Assembly: GCA_023419055.1 (NCBI GenBank)
Contig: JAEZYO010000352.1
Location: 1-5,952 of the forward strand
Direction: 5' to 3'
Origin: Pseudomonadota bacterium
Lineage (GTDB): Bacteria > Myxococcota > Polyangia > Polyangiales > Polyangiaceae
Length of the DNA stretch: 5,952 nt
Every line of letters begins with the position of its first letter. The first letter of the stretch is position 1. A program made the position numbers and the translations under genes. Below, one piece after another: positions 1 through 4,605 of the stretch. Below the pieces are notes generated by a model. It did no database searches, was not told the DNA's origin, and saw nothing but the letters and a program-made list of their open reading frames with translations.

Positions 1-1215
1 GTTCCAAGCCCCGCTTTCGCCCACGTTCCAGCCGGTGAAGCCGTCGCAATAGCTCAGCCCCCAAGCGGTCCCGCCGACCTTCGACGCCTCACGCGCCCAG
101 AACCAGTACTCCGGCGCCTTACAACCCACCGGGTTATCAGGAAACGCGGAATCGACGATCGCGCCGCCGACCTTCGCTTCGTTCACCGTGGTGGCAAGCT
201 CGTTCAGCGTCGGCACGCGCCAGCCGTCCTGCCCTCCGAGCGAGAGCTCCGCGCAGTAGGCCTCGGCGTCTTCCCAGGCCATGAGCGAGGGCGAGCGGCC
301 CTGTTGCCACACGAGCCCGGTGTAGTGGTCGGTGACCTGGCCGTCGGCGACCGTGTAGTGATTCGCGGGCTCCGCCGCGTATTCACCGGCGGCCTCGCCC
401 GCCCCGTTGCCCCGCACGCAGCGCGCGACGTTGTTGTCGTTGCTCCGGACGATGGCGTTGCTCGTGAAGCCGTTCGTGCCGTAGCCCCAGACCATGTCGG
501 TCTCGTTCCCCGCCTCGGCGTCGTCGTCGGTGAGGATGGTCTTGTACCAGAACGATCCGGTGACGTAGTACCCGGAGGTCACCTCGAAGACGGAGGGGTA
601 ACCGGTGCTCCCGAGCGTGACGTCGGTGATCGAGGCCATCTCGATGCGCGTCGGCAAGCGCCAATCGTCGAACCCTGCGTAGCCGCTCGCGGCGAGCTCG
701 GCGCAACGATCGTAGCTGTCCTGCCAGGTGCCCTGGTCGGGAGGGTTCGCCTTCTCCCAGGTGAGGCAAGTGACGTCATCGCGCACCGCGCCGTTGCCGA
801 GGTCCGTGTACGTCTGCGGATTCGGGACGCCCTCGGGGCTGCTCACCGGCGTCGGCATCTTCCAGCACGCCCACTTGTGCGACCCGCAGGCGCTCTCCTG
901 GCAGGGGCCCGAAGGCTCGTTGCCACCGCTGCCACTCGTGCCGTTCGTGCCTCCGGCGCTCGACCCTCCGGTCCCCGTACCGCCGGCGTTGCTGGCGCCA
1001 CCGTTCGGAGCGCCCGCGCCTCCAGTCCCGGAGCCGTTACTGCCGCTCGAGTTCCCCGTTCCGCCCGACTGAGGCGCGCCTCCGCCGCCGCCCGCGGCTC
1101 CGCTCCCGCCGTCCGCTCCCCCGCTTCCGGAAGGAGCGTTCGGTGACTCTTCCGAGCAGGCGAGAACGCCCACCAGCAAGACCGAAGCGCCGAGCACGTG
1201 AAGCGAGGGAGGCAT
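1..1215 (-). CDS. DUF1566 (Lcl C-terminal) repeat lipoprotein, 3' end outside window
   Basis: A 405-codon open frame runs from an ATG at 1215 to the window edge with no stop, so the C-terminus is missing. Residues 1-20 form a short hydrophobic signal peptide ending in a lipobox (VLAC, Cys20); its n-region has no Lys or Arg, only His6, which is unusual. Residues 21-104 are a low-complexity Gly/Ser/Asn/Thr/Ala linker, as in many myxobacterial surface lipoproteins. Two DUF1566-like repeats follow. Repeat 1 (about 138-268) has LTWEKA, DDWRLPT and a closing ARCVRG; repeat 2 (about 288-405) has LVWQQG, DGWRVPT and NELATTV. Several Cys residues (105, 110, 117, 150, 171, 266, 321, 365, 390) could form disulfides. 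The start is supported by AGGA at 1225-1222, six bases upstream. The biochemical role of DUF1566 is not established; an outer-membrane or surface-exposed location is inferred from the lipobox. The lipoprotein and domain calls are firm, the function unknown. Confidence 0.9.
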   Translation of the reverse strand, partial: MPPSLHVLGASVLLVGVLACSEESPNAPSGSGGADGGSGAAGGGGGAPQSGGTGNSSGSNGSGTGGAGAPNGGASNAGGTGTGGSSAGGTNGTSGSGGNEPSGPCQESACGSHKWACWKMPTPVSSPEGVPNPQTYTDLGNGAVRDDVTCLTWEKANPPDQGTWQDSYDRCAELAASGYAGFDDWRLPTRIEMASITDVTLGSTGYPSVFEVTSGYYVTGSFWYKTILTDDDAEAGNETDMVWGYGTNGFTSNAIVRSNDNNVARCVRGNGAGEAAGEYAAEPANHYTVADGQVTDHYTGLVWQQGRSPSLMAWEDAEAYCAELSLGGQDGWRVPTLNELATTVNEAKVGGAIVDSAFPDNPVGCKAPEYWFWAREASKVGGTAWGLSYCDGFTGWNVGESGAWN

Positions 1216-1226
1216 CGAGGATCCTA

Positions 1227-1253
1227 GGGGCAAGCTCGCGTCGATCTTGCCCC
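1227..1253. repeat. Inverted repeat just upstream of the DUF1566 lipoprotein start
   Basis: GGGGCAAG (1227-1234) and CTTGCCCC (1246-1253) are perfect 8-bp reverse complements separated by 11 bases. After one C/T mismatch the arms continue for three more pairs (TCG/CGA) around a CGT loop. The element lies one base upstream of the AGGA ribosome site (1225-1222) of the leftward gene. It could be an operator for a dimeric regulator or a hairpin in the 5' leader that affects translation. The sequence alone does not separate these. Confidence 0.6.
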
Positions 1254-1319
1254 CGAGCTCGACTCGCGAGAAGTAGCGCCTCGAAGGCGGGAAAGTTACG
1301 CCGGCGCTCGACATCGCGA

Positions 1320-1348
1320 TTGAACGCGGATCGAGTTCGACCTAGAGC
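1320..1348 (+). promoter_or_regulatory. Sigma-70-like promoter candidate for the 1355 lipoprotein gene
   Basis: TTGAAC (1320-1325, 4 of 6 to TTGACA) and TAGAGC (1343-1348, 3 of 6 to TATAAT, with the leading TA) are separated by exactly 17 bases. A start site about seven bases after the -10 would fall on the ATG at 1355, implying a leaderless transcript. This fits the poor ribosome site there. The -10 match is weak, so this is a candidate only. Confidence 0.35.
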
Positions 1349-1354
1349 GGATGA

Positions 1355-2341
1355 ATGTGGAACGTGGTGTGGCGGAACGGGAGCGCGATCCTCCTTGCGA
1401 CGTGGCTCGGCTCGGGTTGCGCTTCGCAGCGAGCGGCAGAGCCGCAGAGCGTTTCGGTGCCGAGCGTCGAAGGGAAAGAGCGCGCGTCCAACGCCGAACC
1501 GCTGCTCGTCACGATCGACGCGGCCGGGATCGTTGTCGGCGCCGAACGCTTGGAAAAGCCTGACGCCGAACCGTTGCGCGGCGCATTCGCGCGTCATCGG
1601 ACAGGGGCGTCGCAGGTGCGAGTCGTCGTGGGAGAGGGCGCCACTTGGCCACAGCTGGCAGCGTTACTTCAAGCGGCACGCAGCACTGACCTGTCGTCAT
1701 TTCGTCTCGAAACGGGCGAGGCCACGTTCGAGGTCCCGGTCAAGGCTCTGAATCGGGAGCCCACGCACACCCTCGGCGTGACGAACGACGGCGGCGCCTG
1801 GTTGCAACCAGGGGGGCTCGAAGCGTCGAGCGAAAGTACGAGACTCCTTTGGTCACCGGGCGATGCCGAGGCCGAGCGCGCTCAGCACGAGAAGCTCTTG
1901 GCGGCGTGCTCGACGGCGCCGTGTCGCATCTCGGCTTACTCGAGCCAGGAGACGACGCTCACAGCCCTGATCGCGGTCCTCGCTTCATTCGAAAAGGTGG
2001 CCGCCGGCGTCACCTCGCTCGAGTGGGAAATTCGGCCGAACGTCGCCGTTCAGCGCTTGCCGCCTTCGGCTATCCAGGCAGTCGTCCGCGAGCATTTCGG
2101 TGTCTTTCGGCGCTGCTACGAGCTCGGTCTCGCGAGAAACCCCGCGCTGACGGGGCTCGTTCGCACCCGCTTCGTGATCGGGCGCGACGGCAAAGTGAGC
2201 AACGTCGCCGACGCCGGGTCGGACATTCCCGATCCCGAAGTCGTCGATTGCGTGCTCAAGGCGTTTTACGAGCTCGTCTTCCCGGTGCCGGACGGCGGCA
2301 TCGTCACGGTCGTCTACCCGATCATGCTCGCGCCGGGCTAG
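1355..2341 (+). CDS. Lipoprotein with two ExbD-like segments and AgmX/PglI-type C-terminal domain
   Basis: The product has 328 residues. It begins with a signal peptide carrying Arg7 and a hydrophobic stretch, ending in LGSGC with Cys22. This fits the broad lipobox pattern, though Gly at -3 is not the usual Leu. Residues 49-118 (LLVTIDAAGIVVG, then QVRVVVGEGATWPQLAALLQ) resemble the periplasmic ExbD/TolR fold, and about 170-227 looks like a second, more divergent copy (CRISAYSSQETTLTALI). Residues 238-327 match the AgmX/PglI-type tail common in myxobacteria: FRRCYELGL, ALTGLVRTRFVIGRDGKV, VVDCVLKAF, FPVPDGG and VVYP, with Cys254 and Cys299 as the paired cysteines. Inferred role: a lipid-anchored periplasmic partner in an envelope machine; no substrate can be named. 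ATG 1355 is chosen because it gives a complete signal peptide; GTG at 1364 or 1367 would remove part of the n-region. The tail call is fairly sure, the ExbD-like call moderate. Confidence 0.88.
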   Translation: MWNVVWRNGSAILLATWLGSGCASQRAAEPQSVSVPSVEGKERASNAEPLLVTIDAAGIVVGAERLEKPDAEPLRGAFARHRTGASQVRVVVGEGATWPQLAALLQAARSTDLSSFRLETGEATFEVPVKALNREPTHTLGVTNDGGAWLQPGGLEASSESTRLLWSPGDAEAERAQHEKLLAACSTAPCRISAYSSQETTLTALIAVLASFEKVAAGVTSLEWEIRPNVAVQRLPPSAIQAVVREHFGVFRRCYELGLARNPALTGLVRTRFVIGRDGKVSNVADAGSDIPDPEVVDCVLKAFYELVFPVPDGGIVTVVYPIMLAPG

Positions 2342-2354
2342 TCGCTAGAGCGAC
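2341..2354. terminator. Possible bidirectional terminator hairpin at a convergent junction
   Basis: GTCGCT (2341-2346) and AGCGAC (2349-2354) are perfect inverted arms, giving a 5-bp stem with a TAGA loop. It spans the last base of the rightward stop TAG (2339-2341) and the leftward stop (2345-2347). There is no T-tract on either side, so an intrinsic terminator is not well supported. It is the only symmetric element in the 3-bp junction. Confidence 0.25.
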
Positions 2355-3364
2355 GACTGGAACACGAGCCCTGCCGAGCGATTCGTGACCACCGGCACGA
2401 CGAAGGTGCTTCGCGCCTTCATCTCCTGGTTGCCGGTGATGAAGAAGTAGGCGCCGACGCCCACCGCGACCAGACCGACGCCGATAGTGACGTTCGCGAT
2501 GTTGGCGGAGGTGTTGGCGTCTTCGCTCAACTCGGCGCCTCTCGCGCTGCAACGATCGTCAGGGCACCTGGCGTCGCTCTCCGACATTTGATCGAGCGCG
2601 CGGATCCCGAAGTACGTGCCCACGCCGAGCAGCGCCACGCCCGTTCCGCCGACGATCAAGCCCGCCGTGCGCTTGCCCTTTCCGGCGTCGGGCTCGGAGC
2701 TCGGTGCGGAGTCGGCTTCGGGTGCAGCCGCGGCAGCAGCGCTGCCCGCAGGCGGAGCCTTGCTCGGGGTGAGCGCGGGAACCGTCACGGTGAGGTCGCT
2801 CTTCTCACGCGCCACCTCGACCTCGATCGAGAAGTCCTCGAACCCGGCGGCTCGAGCGCGGAGCTGGTGCTTGCCGGGATCGATCGGCATGGCCACGCTC
2901 CAGGCAGGGCGCCGAACCGGCGTGCCGTCGAGGAGCACCTCGAGGTCGTCGCTCGGCGCGGCGACGACGACGGTCAGGCGGGACAGGCGCGCCTCGAGCG
3001 CCTTCAGGCCCTTCTCGATCGTCTCGATGCGATCGACGCGGTTCTGGCTCCTGGCGAGGGTCAGGGCCTCGGAGTACGAAGACCACGCGCTCGCGGTGAG
3101 CCCGGCTTGGTCGTAGCAGACGGCCAGATTCAGCAGAGTGCCGCCGGCGGGATCGAGCCTCTGGCTCTCCGCGAACTTCGGGCACGCCTCGGCGTACCTC
3201 TTCTCCTCCATCAGACGCTTCGCGTCGCGAAACAGCGTTTCGGCGAGCGTGACGTCTTGCGCGCTCGGCTCGGCGTGCGCGCGAGGAGCGGCGAGGCCTA
3301 GACCTAGGGCGAAAAGGAGCGTAGCGGTCGCACGTGGGGCGCGAGCTTGCGTGAGCGTCGGCAT
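2345..3364 (-). CDS. Secreted TPR-PEGA-type envelope protein with two C-terminal membrane segments
   Basis: Read from ATG 3364, the product has 339 residues. Residues 1-31 are a signal peptide with a likely cleavage after AHA. Residues 36-105 are TPR-like helices with the myxobacterial signature AETLFRDAKRLMEEKRYAEA, CPKFAESQRLDPAGGTLLNL and ASAWSSYSEAL. Residues 128-196 are a beta-rich PEGA-like domain (LTVVV, VLLDGTPV, IDPGKHQLRARAAGFE). An Ala/Ser/Pro/Glu linker follows (197-232), then two Gly-rich hydrophobic helices (about 233-254 and 287-309) flanking a short loop with Cys267 and Cys272. Paralogues with this layout are numerous in Polyangiales; their function is not known. Peptidoglycan or protein binding by PEGA/TPR is inferred from those families. 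An in-frame GTG lies at 3373, but ATG 3364 is preferred: GGTGA (3374-3370) sits upstream of it, and the promoter at 3378-3407 predicts a transcript start near 3371, after the GTG. Confidence 0.9.
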   Translation of the reverse strand: MPTLTQARAPRATATLLFALGLGLAAPRAHAEPSAQDVTLAETLFRDAKRLMEEKRYAEACPKFAESQRLDPAGGTLLNLAVCYDQAGLTASAWSSYSEALTLARSQNRVDRIETIEKGLKALEARLSRLTVVVAAPSDDLEVLLDGTPVRRPAWSVAMPIDPGKHQLRARAAGFEDFSIEVEVAREKSDLTVTVPALTPSKAPPAGSAAAAAAPEADSAPSSEPDAGKGKRTAGLIVGGTGVALLGVGTYFGIRALDQMSESDARCPDDRCSARGAELSEDANTSANIANVTIGVGLVAVGVGAYFFITGNQEMKARSTFVVPVVTNRSAGLVFQSSL

Positions 3365-3377
3365 CGAAATCACCGCG

Positions 3378-3407
3378 ACCGTAGGCGTGCTCGGGCTCGA
3401 GCGTCAA
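3378..3407 (-). promoter_or_regulatory. Sigma-70-like promoter for the TPR-PEGA-type gene
   Basis: On the minus strand, TTGACG (3407-3402, 5 of 6 to consensus) and TACGGT (3383-3378, with the key T, A and final T) are separated by 18 bases. The predicted start site near 3371 leaves a leader of about seven bases before ATG 3364. This is the best promoter match in the window. It suggests the gene is transcribed independently of the NIPSNAP-like gene upstream. Confidence 0.5.
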
Positions 3408-3408
3408 T

Positions 3409-3466
3409 CGAGGCCGAGCCTCGCCCGCCCGATACATCGGAGAAACGAGGCTCGCGCCGCCGGCGC
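3409..3466. repeat. Cluster of inverted repeats between two leftward genes
   Basis: CGAGCCTCG (3415-3423) and CGAGGCTCG (3446-3454) are perfect 9-bp reverse complements with a 22-bp interval. Inside that interval CCGAT-AC-ATCGG (3429-3440) forms a second dyad. CGAGGC-CGA-GCCTCG (3409-3423) is an alternative local hairpin sharing the left arm, and GCGCC-GCC-GGCGC (3454-3466) follows the stop codon of the NIPSNAP-like gene. Downstream of that gene the minus strand has only a short TTT, so these could form a factor-dependent or weak intrinsic terminator, or protein sites just upstream of the 3402-3407 -35 box. Confidence 0.5.
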
Positions 3467-3469
3467 TCA

Positions 3470-3778
3470 TCAACCTTCCTGGATGCGGTAGACCTCCCAG
3501 CGGTGCGAACCCGGGACGATGAGGGGAGCCATCTCACGCTGGTAGTCGGCCATGCGCGGATCGCCGAGCTTCGCCCAGACCGCCTCGAGCGCCGCCAGCG
3601 AGTCGAAGCGATGATTGAACTCGATCCGCGACTCGGGCGCTCCGATCGACGCCACCAAGACCTGCGGCTTCGGAAAACCGAAGCTCTCGGCGAGCGGCGT
3701 CCACTTCTTCTCGAGTTGAAAGAGCTCGGCCTTCTTACCGAACGGCACGTCGAACGAAAAGCGAGCGATGATCGCCAT
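3470..3778 (-). CDS. NIPSNAP-like dimeric alpha-beta barrel protein
   Basis: This 102-residue cytoplasmic protein has no signal peptide or membrane segment. Its pattern is that of a ferredoxin-like alpha-beta barrel domain: strand (AIIARFSFDV), helix (GKKAELFQLEKKWTPLAE), strand (PQVLVASIG), strand (SRIEFNHRFDSLAAL), helix (LEAVWAKL) and a final strand after VPGSHRWEVYRI. The FDSLAALEA segment and the closing GS-xx-WEVYR resemble NIPSNAP-type proteins, for which no bacterial reaction is established. Length fits one such domain. The open frame extends upstream to 3898, but ATG 3778 is chosen because AGGAGG (3792-3787) sits eight bases before it and the extra N-terminal residues do not look like a conserved protein. 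Its neighbours suggest no pathway. The fold is fairly likely, the function unknown. Confidence 0.85.
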   Translation of the reverse strand: MAIIARFSFDVPFGKKAELFQLEKKWTPLAESFGFPKPQVLVASIGAPESRIEFNHRFDSLAALEAVWAKLGDPRMADYQREMAPLIVPGSHRWEVYRIQEG

Positions 3779-3932
3779 CCTGTTACCCTCCTCGGGTGCG
3801 CCGCCACTTCGGCTCACCTCTCCCGGCAACCTACGCCAGCACGGGCGCTCGCTGAACGGGTCTTTTCGCACCCGGTTTGCGCGGCGAATGAGCGGCACGG
3901 TTCCGGATCGCTGCGCTAGAGTGCGCGGCGCA
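3779..3932. other. Divergent spacer between the NIPSNAP-like and KTSC genes
   Basis: This 154-bp region has no coding signal I can support. It contains a bulged hairpin, AACGGGT (3855-3861) with ACCCGGTT (3870-3877), around the loop CTTTTCGC. A leftward promoter could be TTCAGC plus TAGGTT with a 17-base spacer, but each box matches only 3 of 6. On the plus strand TAGAGT (3917-3922) is a -10-like element ten bases before ATG 3933, with no -35 match at 16-18 bases. Confidence 0.4.
3787..3792 (-). promoter_or_regulatory. Ribosome binding site that fixes the start at 3778
   Basis: The minus strand reads AGGAGG followed by eight bases and ATG. It is the strongest ribosome site in the window and decides for the 102-residue form over the longer open frame. 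Confidence 0.8.
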
Positions 3933-4142
3933 ATGAACCGCGTTGCCGTCAGCTCTGCCAGCGTTGCGTCGGTCGGGTACGATCCGGTCGCAGCCGTGCT
4001 CGAAATCGAGTTCCAGAACGGCCGGGTCTATCGGTACCTTCACGTGCCGCCTCAGGCTCATCGGTTGCTCTTACAGGCAGACTCGATCGGCGAGTTCGTC
4101 AACAAGGTGATCAAACCGCGCTTCGAAGCCGTGCCGGTTTGA
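3933..4142 (+). CDS. KTSC domain protein
   Basis: A 69-residue protein made almost entirely of a KTSC domain (the family named after a C-terminal domain of some lysyl-tRNA synthetases). Visible signatures are VSSASVASVGYD (5-17), the beta hairpin LEIEFQNGRVYRYLHVP (23-39) and ADSIGEFVNKVIKPRF (49-64), which is where the family's SxGxxxNxxIKxxY motif falls. KTSC proteins are small, widespread and without a proven function; nucleic-acid binding has been suggested but is not shown here. The frame is open back to 3768, but only the ATG at 3933 starts at the domain boundary. There is no clear ribosome site before it; a TAGAGT element at 3917 suggests a very short leader. The next gene begins 12 bases after the stop, so the two are probably co-transcribed. 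Confidence 0.88.
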   Translation: MNRVAVSSASVASVGYDPVAAVLEIEFQNGRVYRYLHVPPQAHRLLLQADSIGEFVNKVIKPRFEAVPV

Positions 4143-4154
4143 CGAGAGCGGACC

Positions 4155-4511
4155 TTGGCCACCGCGGTCGTCCTCATCGCCCTCCTGTTCTGGGTCGGCG
4201 TCTTTCTGGTCTACTTCACGGCTCAGGGGCTCACTCCGGGCGAGTTCTTCTTCGGCCGCTACGAGAAGCTGCCCGATGATCTCGGCACGTGGCGAGAGGG
4301 GGGCGTGGACGAAAAGTCGGGCCTCCTCGTGGAGGAGCGCCTGCTGCTCCCGGGAGATCGACCCAAGGCTTCGTTTCTCCTGCGCCAGGTGCGGTTCCGT
4401 GATCCCGCTACCCGCACCATCGTTCGCGTCGAAGCCGAGCAACGCGTCCCTCGGCGTCGCGTGAGCGCTCGCTCGCGCCGTGAGGTTCCCAAGAAGCAAC
4501 CCGGTCGGTAG
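4155..4511 (+). CDS. Small one-pass membrane protein of unknown function
   Basis: The product has 118 residues. Residues 3-21 are a single hydrophobic helix (VVLIALLFWVGVFLVYF); charge placement, with a strongly basic C-terminus (VPRRRVSARSRREVPKK), favours the bulk of the protein being cytoplasmic. The middle (about 26-100) contains EFFFGRYEKLPDDLGTW, LLVEERLLLPG and LLRQVRFRDPATRTI, a mixed beta pattern that looks conserved rather than random, but I cannot name a family. The start is TTG 4155. The KTSC stop codon lies in the same frame at 4140-4142, so no earlier start is possible, and the next alternative (CTG 4182) would cut into the membrane helix. The ribosome site is weak (GAG/GGA at 4146-4152). 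Its position 12 bases after the KTSC gene suggests an operon. Confidence 0.75.
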   Translation: MATAVVLIALLFWVGVFLVYFTAQGLTPGEFFFGRYEKLPDDLGTWREGGVDEKSGLLVEERLLLPGDRPKASFLLRQVRFRDPATRTIVRVEAEQRVPRRRVSARSRREVPKKQPGR

Positions 4512-4596
4512 GCAATGCTGTGTGTCTTGCGGATCCATGGTAAGTGGGGGTCGCAGATAACGAGGGTCGCTCTTTCGAGCACTGAGGCGCTCTCGC

Positions 4597-4603
4597 AAAG
4601 GAG
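4597..4603 (+). promoter_or_regulatory. Ribosome binding site with unusually short spacing before GTG 4606
   Basis: AAAGGAG is a strong Shine-Dalgarno match but ends only two bases before the GTG. No other start codon lies in frame within 30 bases downstream, so GTG 4606 remains the best choice. The short spacing may lower translation. Confidence 0.55.
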
Positions 4604-4605
4604 TC

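Larger units (their letters stand above)
1216..1354. other. Divergent intergenic region between two lipoprotein genes
   Basis: This 139-bp spacer separates the leftward DUF1566 gene from the rightward ExbD/AgmX-type gene and must hold the promoters of both. Besides the 1227-1253 dyad it contains a hairpin CGCCT-CGA-AGGCG (1277-1289) and the perfect 8-bp palindromes CTCGCGAG (1263-1270) and ATCGCGAT (1313-1320). A rightward promoter candidate is listed separately. On the leftward strand I found no convincing -35/-10 pair; TAACTT (around 1293-1298) is a weak -10 candidate without a well-spaced -35. Confidence 0.6.

Noticed and set aside
304..1146. Long rightward open frame of 280 codons opposite the DUF1566 gene
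   Set aside because: Its translation is Ala/Arg/Val-rich with no domain, and it mirrors the repeat-containing, clearly coding leftward frame. It is an antisense shadow of high-GC codons.
1037..1597. Leftward open frame of 186 codons across the divergent spacer
   Set aside because: It overlaps two well-supported genes out of frame, is Arg-rich and has no recognisable motif or ribosome site.
2588..3301. Rightward open frame of 237 codons opposite the TPR-PEGA-type gene
   Set aside because: Arg/Ala/Glu-rich shadow. The opposite strand carries a complete signal peptide, TPR and membrane segments.
3793..3874. Inverted repeat CGGGTGCG / CGCACCCG with a 66-bp interval
   Set aside because: An 8-bp GC-rich match at that distance is expected by chance; the local hairpin at 3855-3877 is the better use of the right arm.
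3779..3898. N-terminal extension of the NIPSNAP-like protein by 40 residues
   Set aside because: The extension is Arg/Pro-rich and unlike the family, and a perfect AGGAGG lies just before ATG 3778.
4548..4570. Direct repeat GGGTCGC at 4548-4554 and 4564-4570 before the GYF gene
   Set aside because: Seven bases in GC-rich DNA recur easily by chance, and no promoter boxes are placed to make it a convincing regulator site.
4512..4605. Possible independent promoter for the GYF gene (GATAAC at 4556-4561)
   Set aside because: The nearest TTG-containing -35 candidate (TTGCGG at 4527) is 23 bases away, outside the usual 16-19.
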